Assembly (NCBI RefSeq): GCF_000716595.1
Contig: NZ_JNXC01000027.1
Coordinates: 36,866-100,865, forward strand
Reading direction: 5' to 3'
From: Saccharothrix sp. NRRL B-16314
GTDB taxonomy: Bacteria; Actinomycetota; Actinomycetes; Mycobacteriales; Pseudonocardiaceae
Length of the DNA stretch: 64,000 nt
Shown here: piece by piece, positions 17,222 through 26,000 of the stretch
Numbering within the stretch: position 1 is the first letter of the stretch
Layout: every line of letters starts with the position of its first letter
Notes under the pieces: generated by a model
What the model was told of the DNA's origin: nothing
The model's database searches: none
What the model saw: the letters and a program-made list of their open reading frames with translations, nothing else
Position numbers and translations under genes: made by a program

Positions 17222-17475
17222 TAGAACCAGGCGTTGTTCGTGGCGGTGTGGTTCCCCAAGCCGGAGAACCTGGCCGTACCCGGCGCCGGCTTCGGCATCA
17301 GCAGGGCCACCGCGCACCGTCACCAGGACGAGGCCGCCACCGCGCTCGCCGACCAGGCCTCGGACCTGCACGACGCCCTGCGACGCGCCGAGGACGAGGG
17401 GCTGGGCCACGTGGTCCTCGACGGGAAGGTCTTCTCTGCCGACCGCCTTCGTGAGAAGACCACCAGCGTGAAGAG
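17222..17475 (+). mobile_element. transposase remnant (IS5-like, HTH-DDE type)
   Basis: The frame reads ALFVAVWFPKPENLAVPGAG, then FGISRATAHRHQDEAATALA, ending GHVVLDGKVFSADRLREKTTSVK. This is the HTH linker and first catalytic-aspartate block of IS5-group transposases common in Streptomyces and relatives (HVxLDGxxxxTDRxxETTTSVKG). The sequence stops matching right after TTSVK, and the N-terminus and remaining catalytic residues are absent. No terminal inverted repeats were found, so it is an inactive fragment. Its junction with the neighbouring remnant marks a deletion. Confidence 0.7.
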
Positions 17476-17479
17476 ATCC

Positions 17480-17878
17480 TTAGTGACCGAGCAACGTTCG
17501 GGCGTGTCTTTCGAGCGGTTCGGCGAGGTCGGGGAACTCTCCGCCGCCGATTCGGCGCGACAGCCGGGCGATGGTGCAGAGCTGCGCGAACCGACCCGCA
17601 TCCGTGTCGAGGATGTCGGCGTAAACGTCGTGTACTCGCTGCGCGATTCGTGGGCGTCAGGAGGCTGTAGCACAGCAGGGTCGCTACGGGTCGCACATGT
17701 TCGGCACTCGCGGCGACACCGGTCGTTGCGCGAACCGCTCGGCCAACGCCGCGCCCGTTGACGGCCGTTCGGGACCATTGCGGGGTCGGTACACCGGAGC
17801 CGGGCATCGGCAGCCGCTACGGCCACCGAAAAGCCACTCAACAGATCCACCCGGCCGGGTCACCGAGACCTGGAGCAC
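17480..17878 (-). pseudogene. XRE-like regulator remnant with frameshift
   Basis: Two frames contain consecutive parts of one protein. Upstream: PGGSVEWLFGGRS (an XRE-family tail typical after the HTH), VYRPRNGPERPS and ALAERFAQRPVSPRVPNMCDP, then a stop. Downstream in another frame: RIAQRVHDVYADILDTDAGR, FAQLCTIARLSRRIGGGEF, PDLAEPLERHARTLLGH to a stop at 17480. The N-terminal HTH itself is missing. The family call is based on the SVEWLFGG element and is moderate. Confidence 0.5.
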
Positions 17879-17966
17879 ACTGCTGACAACATTTCGTGCG
17901 AAGCGACCGCCTGCTCCATATTTGCTCCAGATCGGCAGGTCCAGTCCACACTGGACGGAAAAGCAA

Positions 17967-18007
17967 GATCGCCCGCCGAACCTGTTTTAGCAGGTCAGCG
18001 GGCGATT
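17967..18007 (-). terminator. tRNA-Ala terminator
   Basis: An 18-bp imperfect stem (ATCGCCCGC...GCGGGCGAT with CCTG/CAGG inner pairs) with a short A/T loop lies 20 bp downstream of the tRNA 3' end. CTTGCTTTTCC follows on the minus strand. Confidence 0.75.
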
Positions 18008-18026
18008 CGTATGCTGTATTCGATTG

Positions 18027-18099
18027 TGGAGCTGAGGGGACTCGAACCCCTGACCCTCACACTGCCAGTGTGATGCGCTACCAGCTGCGCCACAGCCCC
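18027..18099 (-). tRNA. tRNA-Ala (GGC)
   Basis: A 73-nt cloverleaf. The acceptor GGGGCTG pairs with CAGCTCC plus discriminator A, with no encoded CCA. The D-arm has AGCTGGTAGC, the anticodon loop CTGGCAG contains GGC, and the T-arm has GGTTCGAGTCC. Debris of mobile genes lies directly beyond its 3' end, the usual integration side, but no second att copy was found in the window. Confidence 0.95.
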
Positions 18100-18228
18100 G
18101 TGCCTGCACGTTTCCCGGCGGTTGGGGCCGCCGTTCTCGTGTGGCAATACCGTACAACATCGCCCCCTCACGGACGAAATCGGGGGGTCGTACACAGCAT
18201 CAGGGCAGCTAGACGGGGTGGGACCGGC

Positions 18229-18987
18229 CTACTTGACCAGGTTCGCCAACCAGTCCTCGTCGTCCCAGTCCACGATCTTGCCGTCCTGCATCACAGTGGG
18301 CGTGCCGCCGAAGTTGCCGCCCGCCTTCACCTCGTCCAGCTCGGCCTGCGCGTCGTCCTCGTGCGCACCGTTCTCCACGCACTGCTTGAACGTGTCACCG
18401 GTGATCCCGAGGTCCGTGCCGAGCTTCACCAACTCCTCCTTGGTGTACCCCGGACCACCCTCCTCGGGCTGCTTGGCGAACAACGTCTCGTGGTACTGCC
18501 AGAACTTGTCCTCGTCGGCCGCGCACAGCGCCGCGTTCGCGGAGTCCCGCGAGTACCCCTCCGGGTCGGAGTACCTGATCAGGAACGGCAGGGCGTGGTA
18601 CCTCACCTTGAGGGTGCCGGCCTCGATCTCCCGCTTGATCTCGTCGCCGTAGACCTTCTTGAAGGTGCCGCACGCCGGGCAGAGGAAGTCTTCGTAGATG
18701 TCGATGGTGGCCTTGGCGGTGTCCTTGCCCACCACCACGGCACCGCCGTCGCGCACGATCGGCGCGGACACGCCGGCGACCTCCTGCGGCGCGGCCAGCG
18801 GCTCTTTCCCGTTCGACTTCGTCCAGAGGACCCCGCCGATCACGGCCACCGCGAGCACGGCGACGACCACGATCCCGATGACGATCTTGGACCGGTCGCC
18901 GGACGCACCGCGTGCCGCGCTCACCGCCGTAGTCGCCGCCCGCTGCTGCTGCTTCTTCTTCCGAGCGTTGCGCTCCGCGCCACCCAC
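18229..18987 (-). CDS. membrane-anchored DsbA-like thioredoxin-fold protein
   Basis: 252 residues. A basic N-terminus rich in Lys, Arg and Gln is followed by one transmembrane anchor near residues 35-53. The extracytoplasmic domain starts with an alternating strand (ATIDIYEDFLCPACGTF) carrying the CPAC redox motif near residues 103-106. It ends with the cis-proline segment GGTPTVMQDGK, as in DsbA and Mycobacterium Rv2969c-type proteins. It should oxidise or isomerise disulfides of exported proteins. There is no adjacent VKOR gene. It is probably monocistronic. Confidence 0.9.
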   Translation of the reverse strand: MGGAERNARKKKQQQRAATTAVSAARGASGDRSKIVIGIVVVAVLAVAVIGGVLWTKSNGKEPLAAPQEVAGVSAPIVRDGGAVVVGKDTAKATIDIYEDFLCPACGTFKKVYGDEIKREIEAGTLKVRYHALPFLIRYSDPEGYSRDSANAALCAADEDKFWQYHETLFAKQPEEGGPGYTKEELVKLGTDLGITGDTFKQCVENGAHEDDAQAELDEVKAGGNFGGTPTVMQDGKIVDWDDEDWLANLVK

Positions 18988-19053
18988 AGCTCAAATCCTT
19001 CCCGGTCGACCTCGCGCGAGGCTACCGAGCGATGCTGAGCGGAACCTGAGTGC

Positions 19054-20361
19054 TCACGCGTCCGGCTGACGGGGACGTCCCGCCACGCGCTCGCCGACCG
19101 GCACCTCGGGCCCCTCGTCCAGACACCCGGACTCACCGGCCACCTCGGCCGCGACGTGCGTCTCCGCCTCGCGCGGCAGGGTTTCGGGTGCGAAGAGCCA
19201 GAACACCAGCGCCACGGCCGCCATGGCACCCGTCAGGGTGAACGCGGCCTGGTAGGAGAACTGGTCCACCAGCACACCGGCGAGCAGCGGCCCGACGATG
19301 GCGCCGCAGTCGGCGACCATCTGGAACGCGGCCAGCACCGGCCCGCCCTTGGCCTTGGCGCCGATCACGTCGGCCACCACGGCGTTCTGCGGTGGGTTCA
19401 GCAGTCCGGCTCCGATGCCCGCAACCAGCGACGCCGCCATGAACATCAGCACACCGCCGCTGAAGCCGAGCCACACCGTGCCGACCGCGGACACGGCGAG
19501 TCCGGCGATGGCCATCGGCTTGCGGCCGATGCTGTCGGACAGCTTCCCGGAGATCATCAGCACGGCCGCGTTGCCCGCCGCGAACACCGACAACGAGATG
19601 CCGGCGATGGCGGGCGTGCTGTGCAGCGCCTCCACCACGAACAGCGGCACGAGCGAGATGCGGACGCCGAAGACGGCCCAGCCGTTCGCGAACCCGGACG
19701 CCAGCGCGGCCCGGTAGGCGGCCATCCGCACGGCCGCGCGGACCGGCATCGACACCTGTTCGGTCGAGTTGTCCAGTGCGGCGAGCGTGGACCGGCGCAG
19801 GTACCACCAGACGACGAACGCCGCGACGACCAACGCCCCCGCGTACGTCACGAACGGCACCTGGATGGAGATCTCGACCAGTGCCGCGCCGACGATCGGG
19901 CCGCCGATGTTGCCGAGCAGGAACCCGGTGGCCCACAGCCCGGACGCCCGGCCGCGCAACGCCGCCGGCGTGATCCGGATCAGCAGGCCGACCGCGGCGA
20001 CGGTGAACATGGTGGAGCCGATGCCCGCGAACGAGCGGAACACGATGAGCTGCCAGTAGGCGGTGGCGAAGCCGCACGCGCCGGTGCCGAGCGCCACGAT
20101 GAGGATGCCGACGATGTAGACCCACGTCTCGCCGAACCGGTTCACCAGCCGACCGCTCATCGGCGCGAACAGCAGCCTGACCAGCGCGAACGAGCTGACC
20201 ACGGCGGACACGGCGAACGTGCCGACGTCGAAGCTCTTGGCGTACGCGGGCAGCACGGGCGCGACGATCCCGAAGCCGAGGGCGATGATGAAGCTCGCCA
20301 CGACGAGCACCCACACCTCGCTGGGCAGCCGGGGCTTGACCTTCGCATCGGACCCCAGCAC
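19054..20361 (-). CDS. MFS drug exporter (TetA/MdtG-like)
   Basis: 435 residues with twelve predicted transmembrane helices. The loop 2-3 motif A appears as PMSGRLVNRFG, repeated in the second half as ISGKLSDSIGRKPM, the sign of major facilitator proteins of the drug:proton antiporter family. The GTG at 20361 is preceded by GGAAGGGG; a further upstream ATG at 20400 lacks such a site. A soluble C-terminal tail follows the last helix. Located in the plasma membrane; substrate unknown. The adjacent DsbA-like gene is on the same strand but separated by 66 bp. Confidence 0.9.
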   Translation of the reverse strand: MLGSDAKVKPRLPSEVWVLVVASFIIALGFGIVAPVLPAYAKSFDVGTFAVSAVVSSFALVRLLFAPMSGRLVNRFGETWVYIVGILIVALGTGACGFATAYWQLIVFRSFAGIGSTMFTVAAVGLLIRITPAALRGRASGLWATGFLLGNIGGPIVGAALVEISIQVPFVTYAGALVVAAFVVWWYLRRSTLAALDNSTEQVSMPVRAAVRMAAYRAALASGFANGWAVFGVRISLVPLFVVEALHSTPAIAGISLSVFAAGNAAVLMISGKLSDSIGRKPMAIAGLAVSAVGTVWLGFSGGVLMFMAASLVAGIGAGLLNPPQNAVVADVIGAKAKGGPVLAAFQMVADCGAIVGPLLAGVLVDQFSYQAAFTLTGAMAAVALVFWLFAPETLPREAETHVAAEVAGESGCLDEGPEVPVGERVAGRPRQPDA

Positions 20362-20422
20362 TGTGCGCCCCTTCCGATCTCCGTTAGCTGTGCTAAGCAT
20401 ATGCGGTACGGCAACTAAATTC

Positions 20423-21244
20423 TCAATCGAGCAGCTCGTCGACTCTGCGTGCATAAGCGGTAACCGGGTAGGCGACGTCGAAACCACACGCCTCCACGAA
20501 CCGCTCCCCCGCGCCGCCCTCGGCCACGTGCGAGGCCACCAGCAGCGCCCCTGCCTCCCGCAACGCCGTCACCACACCACCCACCAGCGCACCGCCGAGC
20601 CCCCGTCGACGCCGCGCCGGCCGCACGACCGCGTGCTCCACCAGCCCGACCCGGCGCTCACCGAACCCGGACGCGAACCCACCGATCCGCTCACCTCCCG
20701 GACCGTCGTCCACCACGACGAACACGCACCGCGGGTCGTCCAGCCGCTGCCCGAGGTGCCGCAGCAGCCGCGGGCCGTCCACGCCCAGGTCGTCGGCGAG
20801 CAGTTCGGCGATGCCTTCGAGGTCCGCGTCACGCGCCGCGCGCACGAGAGGCGACGGCCGCACCTCACCGCGGTGCACGACGGCCAACGCCTCCTCCACC
20901 GCGTGCCACCCGGTGTCGTCGGCGATGCCCTCGATCTCGGCCACCGTCGTCGGTGACGCGTACAGCACCGCTTCCGCCCGCCCGACGTCGGCGAACGTCT
21001 GCTCCAACCGCATCAACGTGCCCGCGACCTCGGCCGACGACCCGTACACGGCGCACGCGTGGTTGCCGCCGGGCAGCGGGTTGTCCCGGTTCACCACGAC
21101 CTGCGCCACGCCGACCCGGCCGACCTTGCCGTACCGGACGGCGCCGGACGCCAACCGGGCGGCCTCCACCAGTCCGGCCAGGTCACGGGCCCGGTACGGG
21201 TCGAGCAGGTCCGGGTCGTCCGGGTCGCGCAGCGGGTCAACCAC
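20423..21244 (-). CDS. GNAT family N-acetyltransferase
   Basis: 273 residues. The C-terminal half is a GNAT fold: GLVEHAVVRPARRRRGLGGA (about residues 200-219) contains the acetyl-CoA pyrophosphate loop R/Q-x-x-G-x-G/A. The N-terminal half is a degenerate second copy. The first 8 bp overlap the 3' end of the glycosyltransferase gene, so the two are translationally coupled. The acceptor substrate is unknown. Confidence 0.85.
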   Translation of the reverse strand: MVDPLRDPDDPDLLDPYRARDLAGLVEAARLASGAVRYGKVGRVGVAQVVVNRDNPLPGGNHACAVYGSSAEVAGTLMRLEQTFADVGRAEAVLYASPTTVAEIEGIADDTGWHAVEEALAVVHRGEVRPSPLVRAARDADLEGIAELLADDLGVDGPRLLRHLGQRLDDPRCVFVVVDDGPGGERIGGFASGFGERRVGLVEHAVVRPARRRRGLGGALVGGVVTALREAGALLVASHVAEGGAGERFVEACGFDVAYPVTAYARRVDELLD

Positions 21245-22337
21245 GCACGTCCCGGCCCTTCCACTTCGCGGTGCCGCGCAACGCCTGCCACGCCGCGTCC
21301 AGCGACATCGCTCCGAACACCGCGTACGACAGCGGCGCGAGCACCGCGGCCGACTGCGGCTGCCGCGAGCGCCGCAGGAAGATCCACCCGGCGACCGTCT
21401 GGCCGAGCAGCGCCAGCATCCCGAGCCTGGACCCGCGCAACGCGGTCACCGCCGGCACCACCCCGTACGCGATGTGCGCGAGCCCGGTCGACCCGAGCGA
21501 CAGGAACGCGGTGGCCGGCCCCTTCGCGTACATCGACGTGCCGGCGACCATGCTCTTGCGCATCGACGCCCACATGTCGCCGAACGTGTCCATCCCCGAC
21601 GTGGTCAGCGAGTCCGCCCCGTCCACGTACCGCGTCCTACCGCCGGTGTCGCGGACCAGGGTGGCGAAGCCGACGTCGTCCGCACGCGACCCGGCGATCG
21701 CGGACCAGCCGCCCGCCCGCTCGTACGCCGCACGGCTGACCAGGATGCAGTGCCCGACGGCCAACGCCATCCCGCGCCGCCCGTCCACGGTCGTCGTCTC
21801 GAACAGCAGCTGGTTCACCGGCGGCAGCAGCAGCCACCACCCGGCGCTCGGCCTGGTGCCGCGGCCGGACGTGGACACCAGGTCCACCCCGTCCCGCCGT
21901 GCGCCCGCGAGCAGCCGTCCGACCAGGTCGGGCGCGGCCTCGGTGTCGGCGTCCATGAACAACAGCCAGTCGGTGTCCACGTCCGCGCAGCCCACGTGCA
22001 GCGCGTGCACCTTGCCCGCCCACCCCGACGGCGGTCCGGAGCTGCTGATCAGCCGGACCCTCGGGTCCTCCTCCGCGTGCCGCCGCACGATCTCGGCGGT
22101 GCGGTCGGTCGACGCGTCGTCCACGACCACGATCCGCAGGTCCGCGTAGTCCTGCTTGCGCAGGCCGGACAGGCAGCCGTCGATCGTTCGCTCCTCGTTG
22201 CGCGCGGGCACGACGACCGTGACCGGCCCGGCGTCGACCGTCGAGGTGGGCAGCCGCTTGACCTCTTGCCAGACCTTGATCGCCACTGCGGCGCGGGCCA
22301 GAGCCACCGTCGCGCCGAGGACACCCCATTTCCCCAT
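21237..22337 (-). CDS. membrane-associated family 2 glycosyltransferase
   Basis: 366 residues. The GT-A domain shows VTVVVPARNEERTIDGCL (about residues 38-55), VVVDDASTDRT and the metal-binding LLFMDADTEAAP (about 118-129). A GGWSAI...DDV block follows, then hydrophobic C-terminal segments near 275-350. The pattern resembles 4,4'-diaponeurosporenoate glycosyltransferase (CrtQ) or hopanoid HpnI-like enzymes. The donor and acceptor are not determinable, though carotenoid or lipid glycosylation is plausible. The start ATG at 22337 lies 22 bp from the divergent helicase start, so the promoters overlap. Confidence 0.82.
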   Translation of the reverse strand: MGKWGVLGATVALARAAVAIKVWQEVKRLPTSTVDAGPVTVVVPARNEERTIDGCLSGLRKQDYADLRIVVVDDASTDRTAEIVRRHAEEDPRVRLISSSGPPSGWAGKVHALHVGCADVDTDWLLFMDADTEAAPDLVGRLLAGARRDGVDLVSTSGRGTRPSAGWWLLLPPVNQLLFETTTVDGRRGMALAVGHCILVSRAAYERAGGWSAIAGSRADDVGFATLVRDTGGRTRYVDGADSLTTSGMDTFGDMWASMRKSMVAGTSMYAKGPATAFLSLGSTGLAHIAYGVVPAVTALRGSRLGMLALLGQTVAGWIFLRRSRQPQSAAVLAPLSYAVFGAMSLDAAWQALRGTAKWKGRDVRG

Positions 22338-22359
22338 TGGTCCACAATGGCACACACCT

Positions 22360-24777
22360 ATGGACGGACACCGGCTCACCTCGAACCCGCCGAACCCGCC
22401 GGCCCCAGCGAATCCGCCGACCTTGCCGAACCTGTCGAACCTGTCGAACCTGCCGGACCTGCCGATCCGCCCGGTGCTCGGCGAGATCGCGGACACGCTG
22501 GCGGCGCACGGCTCGGCGGTGCTCGTCGCGCCGCCGGGCACGGGCAAGACGACGTTGGTGCCGTTGGCGCTGGACGGTCGCGTAGTGGTGGCCGAACCGC
22601 GTCGCCTGGCCGCACGTGCCGCAGCCGCGCGGATGGCGAGCCTGCTCGGCGAACCGGTCGGGCAGACCGTGGGCTACTCGGTGCGGGGCGACCGGAAGAC
22701 GTCGAAGAACACGCGCATCGAGGTGGTCACCTCGGGTCTGCTGGTGCGGCGGTTGCAGCACGACCCGGAGCTGGCCGGCGTCGGCACGGTGCTGCTGGAC
22801 GAGTGCCACGAACGGCACCTGGACGCGGACCTGCTGCTGGCGCTGCTGCTCGACGCCCGCGCCGGGCTGCGGCCGGACCTGAGGTTGCTGGCCACCTCGG
22901 CGACCGTCGCGGCCGACCGGCTGGCGCAGCTCCTCGGTGACGCGCCGGTGATCCGGGTGGAGGCGCGGACTTTCCCGGTGGACGTCGCGCACGTCCCGGC
23001 GGCACGCCGTGAACGGGTCGAGGCCACCGTCGCCCGCGCCGTCCGACAAGCCCTGTCCGAAGTGGACGGTGACGTGCTGGCGTTCCTGCCGGGTGCGGCG
23101 GAGATCCGGCGGTGCGCGGCGCTGCTCGGTGACGACGTGGACGTGCTGCCGCTGCACGGTCGGCTCACCACCGCCGCGCAGGACGACGCCCTGCGCCCCG
23201 GTTCGCGGCGGCGGGTCGTGCTGTCCACCGCTATCGCCGAGTCGAGCCTGACCGTGCCGGGCGTGCGGGCGGTGGTGGACTCCGGGTTGTCGCGCGTTGC
23301 CCGGGTCGACCACCGGCGCGGGCTGTCCGGTCTGGCCACGGTCCGCGTCAGTGCCGCCGTCGCCGACCAGCGCGCGGGCCGGGCGGGACGTGAGGCGCCG
23401 GGCCGCGTCTACCGGTGCTGGCCCGCGCACGAGCACAGCACCCTCCCCCGCTACCCCGAGCCGGAGATCCGGACGGCCGACCTGACCCGGCTGGCGTTGG
23501 AGCTGGCCTGCTGGGGCGTGCCGGACGGTTCGGGGCTCGGCTGGTGGGACTCGCCGCCGCCGGGCGCGCTGGACGCCGGCCGCTCGGTGCTGCGGGCGTT
23601 GGGCGCGTTGGACGACGACGGCGGCGCGACCGACCGCGGCCGGCGAATGGCAGCTCTCGGGCTGCACCCCCGCCTGGCGCGGGCGTTGCTGGACGGCGCG
23701 GCAGCGGTGGGCGCGCGTCAGGCCGCGTCGGTCGTAGCCCTGCTGGACGACGACCGGTCGAACTCCGGCATCGAGCTGGCCGTGCGCGACGCCGACCCGC
23801 GCGAGGTGCGCCGACTGGCCGCGATGGTGGACGACCCACCGAACCGGAAGGCTTCCGACCCGGCGCTGGTGGTCGCGCTCGCCTACCCGGAACGGTTGGC
23901 GCGCCGCCGTTCTGCCGGTTCGCCGGTGTACCTGATGGCCGGCGGGACGGCCGTGGAACTACCGCCGGGCAGTGCTCTGGCGGACGCCGAGTGGCTGGCG
24001 GTGGCGATCGCCGACCGGGAGCCGGGCCGCACGCACGGTCGGATCAGGTTGGCCGTGCGGGCGGACGAGGAACTGGCGGTGACGGCCGCGGCTTCCCTCC
24101 TGGCGTTCGAGGACGACGTCCGGTGGGACGGTGACGTGGTGGCGAACCGGCTGCGCAAGCTGGGCGCGATCACGTTGTCCAGCAAGCCGTTGCACGACCG
24201 CGAGGCGATCCGCCGGGCGTTGGCGGACGGCCTGCGCGCGGAGGGCATGGGCCTGCTGCGGTGGGACGCGGACGGTCTGCGCACGCGTGAGCGGATGGCC
24301 TTCCTGCACCGCGTGATCGGCGATCCGTGGCCGGCGGTGGACGACGAGTCGCTGCTCGCCGTCGTGGACGTGGGTGACGCTCGGCGCAAGGCGGACCTGG
24401 CGCGGATCAGCGGTGAGCAGGTGGTCCGGCGGTTGCTGCCGTGGCCCGCGGCGGCCCGGTTCGACGAACTCGCCCCGGATCGCCTGGAGGTGCCTTCGGG
24501 TTCACGCGTAAGGGTGGACTACTCGGCGTCCCAGCCCGTGCTGCCGGTGAAGGTCCAGGAGGTCTTCGGCTGGACCGAGACGCCCCGGCTGGCCGACGGG
24601 CGGGTGCCGATCGTCCTGCACCTGCTGTCCCCCGCGGGTCGGCCGACCGCTGTGACGGGCGACCTGGCGTCGTTCTGGCGGACCGGTTATCCGCAGGTCA
24701 GGGCGGAGCTGCGGGGCCGGTACCCGAAGCACCGCTGGCCCGAGGACCCGATGACCGCGCGTCCCGCCCGCCGCTAG
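22360..24777 (+). CDS. hrpB: ATP-dependent RNA helicase HrpB
   Basis: 805 residues of the DEAH-box HrpB family. Motif I is APPGTGKTT (about residues 58-66), motif II is the DECH variant LLDECHER (about 146-153), motif III is LLATSAT (about 177-183). Motif V appears as VVLSTAIAESSLTVPGV and motif VI as QRAGRAGR. The C-terminal part ending near WPEDPMTARP is the HrpB-specific region. The first 36 residues (Asn/Pro/Leu-rich, partly made of 9-bp tandem repeats) are not part of the fold and no ribosome site precedes the ATG, so initiation could be leaderless. HrpB's cellular role in actinomycetes is poorly known. Confidence 0.92.
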   Translation: MDGHRLTSNPPNPPAPANPPTLPNLSNLSNLPDLPIRPVLGEIADTLAAHGSAVLVAPPGTGKTTLVPLALDGRVVVAEPRRLAARAAAARMASLLGEPVGQTVGYSVRGDRKTSKNTRIEVVTSGLLVRRLQHDPELAGVGTVLLDECHERHLDADLLLALLLDARAGLRPDLRLLATSATVAADRLAQLLGDAPVIRVEARTFPVDVAHVPAARRERVEATVARAVRQALSEVDGDVLAFLPGAAEIRRCAALLGDDVDVLPLHGRLTTAAQDDALRPGSRRRVVLSTAIAESSLTVPGVRAVVDSGLSRVARVDHRRGLSGLATVRVSAAVADQRAGRAGREAPGRVYRCWPAHEHSTLPRYPEPEIRTADLTRLALELACWGVPDGSGLGWWDSPPPGALDAGRSVLRALGALDDDGGATDRGRRMAALGLHPRLARALLDGAAAVGARQAASVVALLDDDRSNSGIELAVRDADPREVRRLAAMVDDPPNRKASDPALVVALAYPERLARRRSAGSPVYLMAGGTAVELPPGSALADAEWLAVAIADREPGRTHGRIRLAVRADEELAVTAAASLLAFEDDVRWDGDVVANRLRKLGAITLSSKPLHDREAIRRALADGLRAEGMGLLRWDADGLRTRERMAFLHRVIGDPWPAVDDESLLAVVDVGDARRKADLARISGEQVVRRLLPWPAAARFDELAPDRLEVPSGSRVRVDYSASQPVLPVKVQEVFGWTETPRLADGRVPIVLHLLSPAGRPTAVTGDLASFWRTGYPQVRAELRGRYPKHRWPEDPMTARPARR
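22423..22467 (+). repeat. five 9-bp tandem repeats within the hrpB 5' end
   Basis: Units of CTGYCGAAC type occur five times in frame and encode LPNLSNLSNLPDLPI before the helicase core. Copy number could vary without shifting the frame. Confidence 0.75.
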
Positions 24778-24780
24778 CTA

Positions 24781-24820
24781 CTTGACGGCACGCGTCAAGT
24801 ACTTGACGATAGCCGTCAAG
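24781..24820. promoter_or_regulatory. two tandem CTTGACG-N5-CGTCAAG dyads
   Basis: Perfect 7-bp inverted arms with 5-bp spacers occupy 24781-24799 and 24802-24820. They are spaced 21 bp (two helical turns) and end 12 bp before the start of the HTH gene, overlapping its ribosome binding site. This is a probable autoregulatory operator. TTGACG also resembles a -35 hexamer. Confidence 0.65.
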
Positions 24821-24832
24821 GAGGTGGTCCAC

Positions 24833-25258
24833 GTGCTCGCAGAACAGCTCGCCACGATCATCCGCACCCGGCTGCTGGACCCGTTGGAGATCCTGTTCGA
24901 CGACGTCGGCGACCTGCCGTCCCGCGCCGACGCGGTGGCCCGGCAGTTGGCGGCGGCCATGGAGGGCGACGACGACGCGGCGGCCGTGCACGCCATCGCG
25001 AGGCTCGTCGGCGCGCTCTACCCGGGCGACGCGCCGTTCGACCCGCCCGCCGAGTGGTGGCGCACACCGCTGGGCCAGGTCGTGGCGCGGCGGATGGGGC
25101 ACCCGGCGACGACGGCGGTGTCGTACTCGGTGGCCGGCGCGATGCTCGGCGTCACCAAGCAGGGCGTCCACGACCTCGTGCGGCGCGGGAAGTTGGAGCG
25201 GAACGCGGACGGCGGCGGCGTGACCGTCGACTCGGTGAGGGCGAGGTTGACGACGTGA
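24833..25258 (+). CDS. HTH/excisionase-like DNA-binding protein
   Basis: 141 residues. The C-terminal ~45 (SYSVAGAMLGVTKQGVHDLV, RRGKLERNADGGGVTVDSVR) form a MerR/excisionase-type HTH with wing. The N-terminal ~90 are helical and acidic without an assigned domain. The GTG at 24833 has a near-perfect ribosome site (AAGGAGGTG). Two tandem palindromes overlap the upstream region, suggesting self-repression. It overlaps the following hydrolase gene by 4 bp (GTGA), so both form one operon. Confidence 0.75.
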   Translation: MLAEQLATIIRTRLLDPLEILFDDVGDLPSRADAVARQLAAAMEGDDDAAAVHAIARLVGALYPGDAPFDPPAEWWRTPLGQVVARRMGHPATTAVSYSVAGAMLGVTKQGVHDLVRRGKLERNADGGGVTVDSVRARLTT

Positions 25259-25866
25259 GGGTGCTGGCACTGCACGGGGCGGGCGGGTCGCCGGCGGACT
25301 GGGACGGGGTGATCAGCGCCCTCGGCGGCGCCCACGAGCTAGTCCCGCTGACCCTCGACGGCCCGTGGGACTGGGACTCCGTCCTGGACCGGATCGAACC
25401 GCACGCCACCGACAACCCGGCCGTGGTCGGCATGTCGCTGGGCGGCATGGTCGCGGCGCTGTGGGGCAGGCGCCACCCGGAGTGCCCGGCGGTGATCGAC
25501 ATCGACGGCCACGGCGTGCCCACGCAACCCCAGCGCTACCCCGACCCGACCGCGGTGGCCGACGACATCGCCGCCCTGCGCGAAGTCTTCCGCGGCTTCG
25601 GCCAGCCGGAACTCCAGCAGGCGATCGAAGAACTCGACTGCTTCGAGGTGTTCCACGACGTCCGCTGCCCCATGCTGCTGGCCGTCGCCACGAAACCCAT
25701 GCCGGGCCAGGCCCTCTTCGAGCAGTACCACCGAGGCCTGCTCCGAGACCTGGCCACCCTGCCGGCCACCATCGAGGTCGTCCGCATGGACGCCTCGCAC
25801 GCCGTCACCTTCGAAGACCCCGCCCTGGTAGCCACCCTGATCAAGGACTACCTCGACGGCCGCTGA
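25255..25866 (+). CDS. alpha/beta hydrolase
   Basis: 203 residues, short for the fold. The oxyanion strand is VLALHGAGGSPADW (residues 3-16), the nucleophile elbow GMSLGG places the catalytic serine near residue 62, and the catalytic His lies in DASHAVTFEDP near 182. The lid domain is minimal. It is co-translated with the preceding HTH protein, which probably controls it. Substrate not predictable. Confidence 0.85.
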   Translation: MRVLALHGAGGSPADWDGVISALGGAHELVPLTLDGPWDWDSVLDRIEPHATDNPAVVGMSLGGMVAALWGRRHPECPAVIDIDGHGVPTQPQRYPDPTAVADDIAALREVFRGFGQPELQQAIEELDCFEVFHDVRCPMLLAVATKPMPGQALFEQYHRGLLRDLATLPATIEVVRMDASHAVTFEDPALVATLIKDYLDGR

Positions 25867-25954
25867 CCCGGACCGCTCAACACAACCACGCGCGGACCGG
25901 GGTCGGGGCCAACGCCCACCGGGCGGGGCGGGTCGCACCCCCGCAAAGCACAAC

Positions 25955-25993
25955 GGCCGACCCGGTTCGCGCTTCCGCGAACATGGGTCGGCC
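25955..25993 (-). terminator. ssrA terminator
   Basis: GGCCGACCC pairs with GGGTCGGCC around an inner TTCGCG/CGCGAA stem, 8 bp beyond the tmRNA 3' end. A T/G-rich stretch follows on the minus strand. Confidence 0.75.
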
Positions 25994-26000
25994 GAGGCCG

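Noticed and set aside
18027..18099. Intact att site duplication at tRNA-Ala
   Set aside because: No second copy of the tRNA 3' end was found within the window, so an integrated element cannot be delimited.
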